A DNA stretch of 64,000 bases from Nematostella vectensis (taxonomy: Eukaryota > Cnidaria > Anthozoa > Actiniaria > Edwardsiidae). The translations under genes were made by a program, and so were the position numbers. Where the stretch lies: assembly GCF_932526225.1 (NCBI RefSeq), contig NC_064035.1, positions 12,716,566 through 12,780,565 of the forward strand, read 5' to 3'. Under the pieces are notes generated by a model, which was given only the letters and a program-made list of their open reading frames with translations, was not told the DNA's origin and made no database searches. Of this stretch, positions 33,401-43,800 are shown in pieces; the stretch's first letter is position 1; the number at the start of each line of letters is the position of its first letter.

Positions 33401-33943
33401 TCGCAAGTGCCCGTAATAGCAAGTGACCATAATAGCAAGTGCCCATAATAGCAAGTGCCCATAATAGCAAATGTCCATAATAGCAAGTGCCCATAATAGC
33501 AAATGTCCATACTAGCAAATGTCCATAATAGCAAGTGTCCATACTAGCAAGTGCCCATAATAGCAAATGTCCAAAAAAGCAGGTGTCTGTAATAGCAAGT
33601 GTCCATAGTACCAAGTGTCCGTTATAACAAGTGCTTTAAAACACACTATGATATGATTATTCTGTACTCAAGGTGTGACTCGGAGATACGCGACCACGCC
33701 CGACACCACGTGACCATATCTGGCGGGACAACTACGGCACAAGGATTCGTCCCGCGCCTGCAGAGCGAACTCAAACAGATAGAACCTAAGATCAAGAAGC
33801 TGCGCGCCCCTGAGCACCGCAAGTACTCCGCGTGGATCGGGGGCTCAATTCTCGGCAGCTTACCGACCATGGACTCGCAGTACGTAACCGTGGATGAGTA
33901 CGCGGACTCGGGACCCAGGATCGTGCACAGGAAGTGCTTCTGA
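24440..33943 (+). CDS. Predicted membrane-anchored acidic protein fused to a divergent actin
   Basis: Six exons join in phase: 24440-26591, 26847-27059, 27467-27627, 27972-28275, 28616-28820 and 33673-33943, giving 1101 residues. Residues 1-717 come from one exon: a hydrophobic segment at about 4-22 (VWEIFGIVLVSLYFVASLL) then basic RR, consistent with a signal anchor, and a long low-complexity acidic region ending in a run of Asp/Glu. Residues 718-1101 are a whole actin fold: IVLDNGCG (727-733 region), GFAGD, NPQRF, YASGMTTG, IYEGHTLNH, RKYSAWIGGSILGSL and C-terminal SGPRIVHRKCF. Compared with ordinary actin, the second phosphate loop is changed: the DSGDGVTH segment is SSGFSCTQ, so Asp154, Asp157 and His161 equivalents are Ser, Phe and Gln. 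The actin exons have no start codon of their own, which supports the fusion. Alternative: exon 1 may also end in its first intron as a separate product (stop at 26620, AATAAA at 26742). Confidence 0.75.
26742..26747 (+). terminator. Possible intronic polyadenylation signal
   Basis: AATAAA lies 120 bases after the in-frame stop reached if the first intron (26592-26846) is retained. Use of this signal would give a protein with the membrane anchor and acidic region but no actin domain. Confidence 0.35.
28351..28561. mobile_element. Foldback MITE filling an intron of the actin-fusion gene
   Basis: AATGTTTTCC ... TTTTCAAAACA ... CTGTTCCG is repeated in reverse complement up to GGAAAACATT at 28552-28561. 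The two arms of about 100 bp take up most of the 340-bp intron 28276-28615. Confidence 0.7.
28850..33640. repeat. 4.8-kb minisatellite of 16-bp units
   Basis: About 300 units of the form AGCAAGTGTCCATAAT, with common variants AAATG for AAGTG, GCCC for GTCC and ACTAGC/ACTCGC for AATAGC. The array begins about 30 bases after the donor at 28820 and ends about 30 bases before the acceptor at 33672, so the intron is nearly all repeat. A recognisable variant block (ATATCAAGTGTCCCTTATAT, then CTTGTTTCCATACTCGC) recurs near 29020-29130, 30305-30405 and 31330-31420, and the last two lie about 1.02 kb apart, showing higher-order duplication. Because 16 is not divisible by 3, all minus-strand frames read a similar stop-free 16-residue peptide; I treat these as artefacts. 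Confidence 0.97.
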
Positions 33944-34103
33944 ATTAGAATACAGGAAGTGCTTCTGAATTAGAATACAGGAAGTGCTTCTGAATTAGAA
34001 TACAGGAAGTGCTTTTGAATTAGAATACAGAAAGTGCTTCTGAATTAGAATACAGGAGGTGCTTCTGAATTAGAAAACATGAAGTGCTTTTGAATTAGAA
34101 TAA
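33928..34103. repeat. 25-bp tandem repeat beginning on the actin-fusion stop codon
   Basis: Seven copies of a 25-bp unit containing AGGAAGTGCTTCTGAATTAG. In the first copy these bases are the real last codons (Arg-Lys-Cys-Phe-stop); the other copies lie in the 3' UTR. The final copy is followed by unique sequence. Confidence 0.93.
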
Positions 34104-35021
34104 TCACTGGCACATTGTCATAGTAACCATGTAAAATGCTATTTGTCACAGTGAAACTGTAAAACAACTGGCGGGTACAGAGTTCCGTGGTTCCAAAATA
34201 ATGCCCTCGATCTAATCAGATAAAGCTTTTCTAGGAGCAGACAGTTGAGGGCTTGGAAGACTGGATCACTCTTTGTAAAACCCTGAACCCGCCACTGCTT
34301 TTGTAGACTTTGGGTAGATGTAATACGAATGATTGTTTCATATATGCTTTGCTACTTCCAAATTTCATTTCGCTCCAACTTAAAAGTGCCCTGGTTTCAA
34401 ATTAGCGTCATCATGGATTGAATCTTATGGGCTGCTCCCCTTTGCATCAGGTATTACAAAACGCTTTTTTAGCTGTAAGACAAGTAGATTGTCAGTATTT
34501 GCCACTAGAATGGTGATAAGCTAATGGGGTACACATGCTAAGCCCTCAGGTTCTGTAATAGAAGTAGTTTTCTTTTATCTAAAAGCACAGACTAAACCTG
34601 GCAGGTGATGCAAAGTAAAATGAAGTGTATCTGTTCAAGCCCGAATCATCCCTTATCACAGCACTGCTTTTTGGTATTTACATACATTTACAGGCAAGCA
34701 AATACTTTATAAATTGCTTCGGGCTATGAATATATATGTTTTTTTTTATTAGGTAAAACACTAACAATTGTAGATAAGTAAAATGAACGCACGAATTGCA
34801 AGTAGTGGCCGACGGTGAAATTAAAAAGGCAGAATAAAAACTCTTAGATATTTGCTTTTGTGATGTTATTACTGAAGCCTTTGAACAAAATGGGTTGCAT
34901 TGGATTTTGTTGTAACAAACGGCTGTCATTCTCAGTCCAAGGACGGATCCTTGCATATTACCAAAACGTACAGAATTTGTTCAAGAGGTCACTCAATATT
35001 TAACTTGATTTGAACCCTTCG

Positions 35022-35217
35022 TAGCCTACTAGTAGGCGTTTGTTTGTGTTTCCGCAACGAAAACCCCGCCCGCTTTCCCGTGTTTTTGGCGCCCAAGCCC
35101 CCTCCCCTAGCTTTTGCCTTTTGCTCTCGCATCCAGCTCGCGCGCGACCAAAAATCCAAGATGGCGCCCAAAACACAGAAAGCGGGGTTTTCGTCGCGGA
35201 CGCCTACTAGTAGGCTA
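35022..35217. mobile_element. Foldback MITE with TAGCCTACTAGTAGGC ends
   Basis: Inverted arms of about 65-70 bp share the ends TAGCCTACTAGTAGGCG, then GACGAAAACCCCGC (left: AACGAAAACCCCGC) and GCGCC. The tips are themselves palindromic (CCTACTAGTAGG). Confidence 0.75.
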
Positions 35218-35276
35218 AAATCTACGCGAAGAGTCCTTTGAAAATATTACCATCATCTGCAAAAGCACAGGCTTAT

Positions 35277-35569
35277 CAACCTCTCAGTCAGTCTCCAGTC
35301 AATCCAAGTAACGCTCGAATATTTTCACGATTGATCACTTGTAATTGAGGGATCCCGCGACCTGGCGACGCGGCCCAATCCTCAACTGCTCGAACGTTAG
35401 AAATACCGCTTGTTCTGAATAAATACACACCACAAAACAATGAGAGTTTGCTGTGACCTTTTTTACTAGGATATAAGACAATTATAGGAAAATTACGGTA
35501 GGTGATCATCAATCGTGAAAATATTCGAGCTAGTACTGGGATTGACTGGAGACTGAGACTGAGAGGTTG
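35277..35569. mobile_element. MITE with inverted repeats of about 60 bp
   Basis: CAACCTCTCAGTC ... CAGTCTCCAGTCAATCC ... GCTCGAATATTTTCACGATT is repeated inverted at the right end. The interior of about 170 bp is unique and non-coding, so this is a classic terminal-inverted-repeat layout rather than a plain hairpin. Confidence 0.75.
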
Positions 35570-37113
35570 TTAACATATCAATCAGCATTTTTCACCATGT
35601 TTTCTGTAGATCAGGGAACGGGGAAACTTTAGCTCTTCTAAATATGGGCTTGAATGCCCATATAAGGCGATACATACGAAGGAAACTATCCGTGGGGGAT
35701 ATGTTTGATTTGCCTGTGGCAAAAGAGAAATGGCGGATGCTTTGCGTGATAGGCCTCTTTTTTCCCATCCACCAATATCAAAGACGGTGCACTAATGTCT
35801 TACACGCTATTTCCCTTGTTAGCGTCGGAAGAATAAGGATATGCGGCATTTTAAGGCGGCATTTTACTCAAATTTTCCTTGGCTCGTCTTAACAAGTCGC
35901 CAAATCTCCTGTATCGTTTCTCTAGATGTTTTGGAATCTGTCAACTCCTGCTCTTCATGTGACTGCAAAAAATCGCGTCAAATAGAAAAAAAATCATATT
36001 TATTTAATAAAAGCAAATCTTGTGATATTCTCCTTTCAGCGTTTCTTTTTCCATGGCCGCTTCTTGCGTGATTTTTTTAAAGTAGAAATGACATCTTCCT
36101 CGTCACTGCAAGAGATTGGTGAAGCATGTTATTGTTATTGTTCATATCAGAGAAAAACTCATTAAAACCTCACAAATAACTATCCACCATTGTAGATGCC
36201 AGACGTCTTAGAATATTCACGCTTGTGGTATCACTCAGTTGCGCATCTAGGGGTGAACACAACAAAAGCCCCCCTTCCCCCCTCCCATTCATCTTCAGTT
36301 ATTGAAGAATAGCCAAATCTTAAACTTATATCAATACCCCCTTCGTTTGCAGCCTATATTTGGCGTACTTTTAGAACACTTTCATTGAGAACTTTGTATA
36401 GGGGGCTAACTTACCTCAACAGCAGGGCGTGTCTACGGATGAACTCGTTTCTCTGTTTCGTGTGTAATGGCTCGTTGTCAAAAATCAAGGAGGGGTTGGA
36501 GCATGTTTCCTTTGCTCCCCTGTCCGAGTCCCTGTGGTACACCACAATAGCATGTCATTTCACCGATAATAAATGAACACATCCTTGGGGACCAAGGGCG
36601 ACGCTACAAACCAATACTTAACGGGAAAAGTCATTAAAAAATAGTTTTTCAAAGATCAAATAAAACAAGGTAAAGTAAAAAAAATAACGAAACAAAACAT
36701 AGAAAAGGTCCTGACAACCCCATTCATTTACCCTTCTGCATGTACCGTATAAGTCGTTGTAGTGCCCAGCTTCCAATAGCCCACACCTAATGTGCAAATT
36801 ATGAAATAGGCGCCCTCGAAATAAGCCCTCCCTCCCTATCCCTGGCCCCACAAAACCGCAAAGCTTTAGTACCCACAAATTTCATTTTTTTAAATGAAAA
36901 ATGGGTGCTGAACTATTTGTATCGGAGGTGTTCTTTTTCTTACTTTTCCATGAATTAGCTTGAAATGTTCTAATACTTAAAATAATGACACGTCAGTTCA
37001 ACCGAAGTCTGAACTTTATAATAAGTGCCCGCTTGAATTTATTAAAATAATGATAATAAGCCCAAGGGCGCTAAGATCGAGCATTAAAACGCAACTTCGC
37101 CTATCATTCCAAC

Positions 37114-40002
37114 TTACTCTTCATCCTGCAATTGGACGTCGATAAATCCACTAGAGAAGCTCCGCTTGAACTTGTTTTTCTCTAGCTGTCTTCGCCACAA
37201 AGTTTTCTTGGATCCTCGTGGAGACGTGATTGACAGGTTGGCTGGCAGTGGGGCTGGTGCGGCAACTACGTTTCCCATTAACCTCGGCCGCGGCTCGTAG
37301 CTCGGGATGGCCACGGAGTCCATTCGTACAGTTCTAAAGACAAATAGTCGTGAAAGTTGAAAGTCGCATAGGCGCATTAACATCGCTTTTCCCTTTCCAA
37401 TCGTTGTGTTCCAGATGTCGAAGGACATATCAACATAACTGTGTAGGGAAAACGCCCGACATTTGACTTTATCTCAAGATATTTGCATCCTTAGCTCCTG
37501 TCTCTTGACACACATTATGTCCTCGAGACGCCTTGTAGGGACGAGCTCTTTTACTCCAGCCCGCATATGTCGCTATTTGTCTTATCTAACTGCTTACCAT
37601 CATCTCTGAGACATCTGAGTTACTTACAGCCTAGAGCCTTCTCTTACCTATTTTCGCCCCCTTGTCTGTCTCCCTTATCACTGCCTTTATGTCTTAATAA
37701 TGTTTACCTCTCTTTTCTGGTGACGTCTTGTATGAACGTGCTGGAGAGTGAGGCATCAAGGTTACTCATCTCAAGGTCGTCACGTAGCTTCTCCCTTTGT
37801 TTTCTAAAAACACAGAAACTACATATTAAGTTCCTATCGGGAACGGTTTGCATCACAGAAGTTTCCAGTTTCTAAAGGTGGCGGGAATATCTAGGACGAG
37901 GGAGGAAAAAGGCAGTAGTACATTTTGCACATAGAAGTAATGTCAAAAAAGGCGCGAGTACAGTGAAACGCCCTTGCGGAAAACGAACAGCTCAAGTAAA
38001 CGGAGAGCTCAATTTATTTATCCGAGCCAGTTAGACATGACTGAAAATTAGTCTCTAGGGAACTGGGAATCAGTAATCGGGTTAGGTGGAAGGTAGAGTT
38101 TTTCGGGAAGAAATGACTGAAAATTAGTCTCTAGGGAACTTGTAGTCAGTTCGGGTTAGCGGGGTGTTGGCATTATTCGAGGGTCCACTGCACTGTCTGT
38201 CCACTGTTCACTGAATTATCGGGGTCCACTGCATAACCACGTGCATCATGTGTATTCATGCGCAACACCTACATTTTCCACAGGACCCCCAGGAGTACGA
38301 GAAGTATCACCAGAAGAACCATGGTCAGCACGTACAGTGCCACACGGGTAGACTGTGTCATCTCAAAGCCTTTGCTGTTGTAGGATCTAAGAGCCATGAC
38401 GCTGCGGTTAGCTAAAGTGTGTGCAGGACCAGGAAGCAGAGGCGGTGAAATGCTGTTGGCATAACTGTCATTTGATTGGTGGTCGTCATATGGTAATCTG
38501 ATAGCTGAGCTGTTCATTATCACATTGGTGTAACCCGATTCTGTTTCTTTAGATGGCGTTCTTGTTGTAGAGTTTTTTTCCACCATTGATGGCCCGTCGA
38601 TGGCACCAATGGGTAACTTGCTCAACTGGTTTGAGTTATAACGAATATCATCGTCTTCGGTTCGTCCCGTCGTCGTGGCTTTAGAAAGACTTGTAGTATT
38701 CTCAACAGCTGACACATTGGATGTGTGTAGTGGGTTAGCTGTGTTATTCAGTCTCGGCCTTGCTGGTGTCACCTCTGGGTCGGTGGGGATAGGTTGTTGG
38801 GTCGGCAGAGTAGAAGATGTAGAAGGAATATTAAGGTGCGACTGTTCGGTACCAATGGAAGTGGTCGAAGTGCTCTCAAGAGCATATTTTGTAGGCGGAT
38901 CTGCAGCGGTCAAAGCTGTGGTGATAAATGATTCAATAGATATCAAAGAGATTAAGGTAATGATGGTTTTATTTGAAGATGATAATGATGATGCTGATGT
39001 TATTGGTGGTTTTGTTAAGCGACGATGTTAAATATATGATGGCGGATGGTGATTATTATTAAAAATGATAATCACGATGACGGATAATAATGGTGGATGG
39101 TTGTTATATGATGATGATGATGATGATGATGACGGATAATAATGGTGGATGGTGGTTATATGTAATGGTGGATGGTTGTTATATGATGATGATGATGATG
39201 GTGACGGATGATAATGGTGGATGGTTGTTATATGATGATGATGATGGTGACTGATGATAATGGTGGGTTGTGGTTATATGATGATGATGATGATGGTGAC
39301 GGATGCTGATGGTGAATGGTGGTTATATGATGATGATGATGGTGACGGATAATAATGGTGGATTGTGGTTATATGATGATGATGATGGTGACGGATAATA
39401 ATGGTGGATTGTGGTTATATGATGATGATGATGGTGACGGATGCTGATGGTGAATGGTGGTTATATGATGACGATGATGGTGACTGATGATAATGGTGGA
39501 TTGTGGTTATATGATGATGATGATGGTGACGGATAATAATGGTGGATTGTGGTCATATGATGATGACGGGTGATTACGGATGCTGATGGTGGATGGTGGT
39601 CTATGATGAGGGGTGATAACGCGTGGTGATGGTGTTCATGATGATCATGATGACAATTAGTGATGGTGGATCATGACCTGATACGCACCATTCAACGCTG
39701 TCTGGCTTTTAGTGGAAGAGGTCGTCGTAGTAGTTTTTAATTTGTTCTGTTCCTCAAGTGCATCGACAATTTTGTCAAATTCATTTCCATATAAATCGAA
39801 ATATTCTTGCCCAGAACCTCCTACAAAAGACATAATGGACATATTAAAATACAAAACTATCTCAACCTGCTTGCATCCGGTTTTAAATAAGTCGACTTTA
39901 CTTCTATTGCTATTAACATAAATAACACCAAAATATACCCAAACCTTGGAGAGTTCCTGCAAAAGCGATGAAAAGTACCACGTCTAAGGTTGTCGCCTTC
40001 AT
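37114..40002 (-). CDS. Mucin-like type I membrane protein, family not recognised
   Basis: Five minus-strand exons join in phase: 40002-39945, 39820-39689, 38915-38273, 37803-37708 and 37333-37114, giving 382 residues. Seen: a signal peptide (MKATTLDVVLFIAFAGTLQG), a short acidic segment (EYFDLYGNEFDKIVDALEEQ), a Ser/Thr/Pro-rich region of about 190 residues with several N-x-S/T sites, one transmembrane helix at about 255-276 (VALYVLTMVLLVILLVLLGV), and a cytosolic tail of about 105 residues that starts KIKQREKLRDDLE and contains basic SKKTLWRRQLEKNKFKR. The ectodomain looks suited to heavy O-glycosylation at the cell surface. Exon 3 reads through its donor to a stop at 38269, so intron retention would give a tail-less form. 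Function is unknown. It is divergent from the SH3/PX/BAR gene. Confidence 0.75.
39040..39650. repeat. GATGAT-rich minisatellite in an intron of the mucin-like gene
   Basis: About 12 units of roughly 45-60 bp combine ATGATGATGATG, GGTGACGGATAATAATGG and GTGGTTATATG. The array fills most of the intron 38916-39688. Confidence 0.85.
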
Positions 40003-40820
40003 TAACTACATTTTTGTGTAAGAGAAAAAAAAAGCACTTGATTGTCGGCGTCAAAGCAATCACTTAGCAACCGTGTTCTCCTTCTGTTATTAATGCGCGC
40101 GCGAAGGAAAATGAATAAGAAAATTCTAATTTGCTTACTATCGACCATAAATCAGAATTTTAACTAAACATTTGAGTGATCTTTTCAATAAGAACCTAAT
40201 TTTCCCAACCAGGCTGAATACGTAACTCTTCTTATAGAAGAGTTCTTCTTATAACTCTAACTATTCTTATAGAAGAGTTCTTAAAATGCCAAATTTCAGC
40301 CTTTAAGTAATCTCTAGGTTCTTATACGTGGGTGTTTACTGTAGTTAATCCTGGAAGGTCCTAACGAAGACGGTTATTGCAAACTTTTCTGATCTACAAT
40401 ATTTTTTGTAATTTACATAATAATTAATCATTATACAACTAGCATGAGATAAGATGACAGGGGAAACGCGCTACAGGAGAAGGAAATATTTGCGGCTGAA
40501 GGCGGGACCGAGAGTCCGCGCGCACCCTTTCCGGATTACTGCCTCGCAAAGCATACTGGGAAGTCTCTGGGGACACGAGTTCACGGGACGTTCGGTGAGT
40601 AAGCTCTGGAACTGCATGCAAATTAGTTGCTTTCTGCCGCCAATTTGTATCACAACTGTCAATTGTAGAGAAATAGACTAATGGCTAACTTCTAAATAGT
40701 AATTTGTGAGGTAAAGCTTCGCGAATGCCTTTGCATGTTGTCGAGCGCCCAGTGGCTACTTCAAGCCTCCTTAACGCTAACAAGATTCCGGGATAGATTG
40801 AGAAAAAAAAGCTCTATAAA
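40003..40820. promoter_or_regulatory. Bidirectional 5' region between mucin-like and SH3/PX/BAR genes
   Basis: The two start codons are divergent and 818 bp apart. A GC-richer patch at 40450-40600 contains GCATACTGGGAAGT and ends in a possible donor (TTCG then GTGAGT, about 40598), so it may be a non-coding first exon of the rightward gene. No core promoter motif is clear. Confidence 0.4.
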
Positions 40821-43800
40821 ATGTTTTCCTGTAGCGATAGAGAGCTAGACGGTTGTGATTTGGAAGCAATCAAAGATTTTACAGCTGCTGAGACGTGTTA
40901 TAGCGATGGTGCTAACCCGCTATCGTTTCATATAGGAGAACATTTCAGGCTTTTGGGCCGCCGTGACAACAACTGGCTGCATGTGGAGAGAACGTTGTGG
41001 AAAAATAACCCTTTGCTCCAAATCCAGCACTTTCCAGCAACTGAAACAGGAATAGTACCGGTCGACTATGTCATAGCAATGGATAAAGAGTCGGAAGATT
41101 CAGGAAAGCTAGAGGAGAATGGCCTGGACCAAGGGAGTGAGACGGAGAGTCAAGACGAAGATACACTCAAGGTGAATACAAACTTGTTGAGTACCGTTCA
41201 TAATTTGATCTTTTCCTACAGAGCCCCCAACGTCAGACACAGTTGTCTGAATGTTTGTTTAATTGAGGCGAGCATTCCTATGATATAAGTGCATAATTCA
41301 GTGATCAATCGTACTTAGATAAAGCTTTAGGTCATAAGAACTCACAATAAACCGTGAGCGTGTTTATCTTTAAAGTCAGTAAGGAAAATGTAAATAACAC
41401 TCCAAAAGCCGTTGCCGGTTATTGTGCTTTCGGATGTGAATTGTATTTGTCTAATGTTCCGGTGTTTGAAGTCAAAACAATAGCGAGCGCATCACAGATT
41501 ATAGCAAAAGTCAGCGGATCACATATTGCAATATAAAACCTTTATTTTTTTTATTATTATTATTTAGTTGTTTACTTTTACTTGCGTGTCATGAATGTGA
41601 TGATTTCCTATAAACAAGTATTGTTTGTTATTAATAATATATGCACTCCCAGATATGGCCTCTCCATTTAAAATGATTTTCCTCATCAAAAAAAGATTTT
41701 ACAATGTGATGAAAATGTTACTTTCTCATTGACCCTTTCATAAGCCTCATCAATTCTCTGCTATTATTAAGCAGAGCTGATGACAATTTGCCCTATATTA
41801 TTGCAAAGCATGTTCTACTTATTTACATTTTGTTATCACTTCACCAAAGTACACTAAATTGTATTATCCCTGAAGACTCTAAATACTCCACAGAGTTCAA
41901 ATTTTTTTTAAAAAATCTGCTAGATTTTGCCGGCTTTGTGGATTTTGGTGGGGAAAAAAGCCTGCACACTCAAAATATGAAAGGGGAATACAGAAAAAAA
42001 GAGCCCGCTAAGACCAGAAGAGCCAAAGCATCTCACTTTATGATGTTTCAGTATTCTCAATAAAAGTTGTGAAAGAGTAGCGAAATTTTGAAAGTCTCAG
42101 TCTTCCTGGCATGCAGGATTTGACTTTAAAACACACATTTTGCCAGGAATCAATTTGACATTAATTAATTCCATGTCATGTATTTATGTTCTGATAACAC
42201 AAAAGAAATGAGTATTGCATTTACCATCCCCACATCTTTCCACAACTCTTTTGCAATAAAAGTGAAACTAAGACCAGCCATCCAAATTGCAAACAAGATG
42301 GTAAAGTTTGTTATTATCCTCGATTTAACACACACGTAGCAAAAAGTCGTGGAAGATGTGGGAATTGTGATTTGTTCCATGATTATTTAGAAATTTTTAA
42401 AGCGGTATTAAGCTTGATATGTCCATAGTTACCACAGTCCTTAGTCAACCTTTTTGTTGATGATTAGCTCCCAAAAATTATATTTCTATTATTTTGATTG
42501 ATTTTTATATATCTATTTGCTTGTGTGTTTTGAGGAAAAAGACATTGTGTGTTTGTTTATTCATATTGTTGTCCTGACAAGACCTTGTTGTGTGCACAGG
42601 ACATGTTTGAGAAAGAAGACCTTTTATTTTTTTTCGGGGTATCCGGTATCCATCAAATCGCGCGCTCTGATTGGCTCTCATGAGGTCCGGTATCCTACAA
42701 TCCGGACCCCGTGATACCAGACCACTTACCTCCAAAGTTCGAAATGTGAGTTGATTTGTAAAATGACCATCGAAAACTGGATTTCTACTCCCAAGGTTAT
42801 AGATCTTCACACTAAAGCGGCATTTTATTTGTCATTTTATCTAGAATCGTTGACTTTACCCCTTTACGGAAAATCGGCTTCAAACTCCCTGTGTTTTGAC
42901 AATTTTCCACCATATTGATTTTGCAATGCGCACGACAATTTCAAGTTTGCTGAAAATTTATTTGGGATAAAAAATGCAGTAAATCATATCTTCATACGAA
43001 GAAAAACGAAAAATCACTCTAGGAACTTACCTGCATGACCAGCTTAACATATACACATTCAAGATTGTTCTTTAGTGAATATATCTTATTGTCTGTGAAG
43101 GATTTAAAGCGATACGATAATTCGAGTTGAGAACAACGTATCAATTTGACTAAATTATTTTACAAAATTTTTGGTCAAAATTCAAAGAATGTCTTTTTTG
43201 GAGGTTCTGAATTTTTGGAGGATTAAAAGCTTTGTGTGTAAATACAAAATGGAGTTTATTAAATGATCATGAGTGAAAAAAATCTTCATGAACGGCTACG
43301 AAAGTAAGAAGCAAAACCTCACCTCGTGCAACCATAAGCCCGTAAGGTAAACAAAGTTGGGAAATCTATTGAGGAAAAAATAAATATGTTATTTCCCAGC
43401 TCAGTTTCGGTCCAAATCGTGAAATACCGTGACCTCGTCCTTCAGTCAAGGTATTTCACAATACGGACCTCCCAGCTGGTAAATAACATGTTATATGTAT
43501 TGTTGTCCTGACAAGACCTTGTTGTGTACACAGGTCATGTTTGAGAAAGAAGACCTTGCAAGACAGCTGGAGGCTATAAAGAAAAGACTTGGTGATGCTC
43601 ATAAAGAAAACCAGATTCTCAAGGAAAGGTCAGTTTTTTATGTTAATTTGAATAATGTTCTATGCTCGCCAACTCACTTGCCTTAGTTGAATAATTTTCT
43701 AATAAAATTTAACATACCAGGTTTTCTTTTCAAACAAAGAACTGATAGTCTTGGCCTTACAGATCTAACAAAACAAGGACTTTCCAGTTGTTTGGACTGT

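Larger units (their letters stand above)
34104..37113. other. Intergenic region with foldback elements, no gene
   Basis: 3' flanks of the actin-fusion gene and of the mucin-like gene, which converge here. A candidate AATAAA for the former is at 34833-34838; a minus-strand signal for the latter (TTTATT on the plus strand) is at 37038-37043. Short open frames between 35640 and 36880 have no recognisable domain or splice support. Confidence 0.4.

Noticed and set aside
28704..33614. Many overlapping minus-strand open frames with a 16-residue repeat
   Set aside because: They follow from a stop-free 16-bp unit read in all three frames; they have no start context or splice support, and the array is an intron on the other strand.
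26847..33943. Actin domain as a known actin-related protein such as Arp8 or Arp10
   Set aside because: The NPQRF, IYEG, RKYSAWIGGSIL and HRKCF motifs are those of conventional actin, although the nucleotide loop is divergent.
38269..38946. Mucin-like frame as a complete single-exon gene ending at 38269
   Set aside because: A signal peptide exon upstream and two tail exons downstream join in phase through good splice sites; the stop lies in an intron.
40454..40681. Small open frame between the divergent genes
   Set aside because: No domain or splice partner in frame; more likely a 5' UTR exon or promoter DNA.
42564..42623. Target-site duplication of a transposon at 42624-43497
   Set aside because: A 60-bp duplication is too long for a transposon target site; it fits a segment duplication that was later separated.
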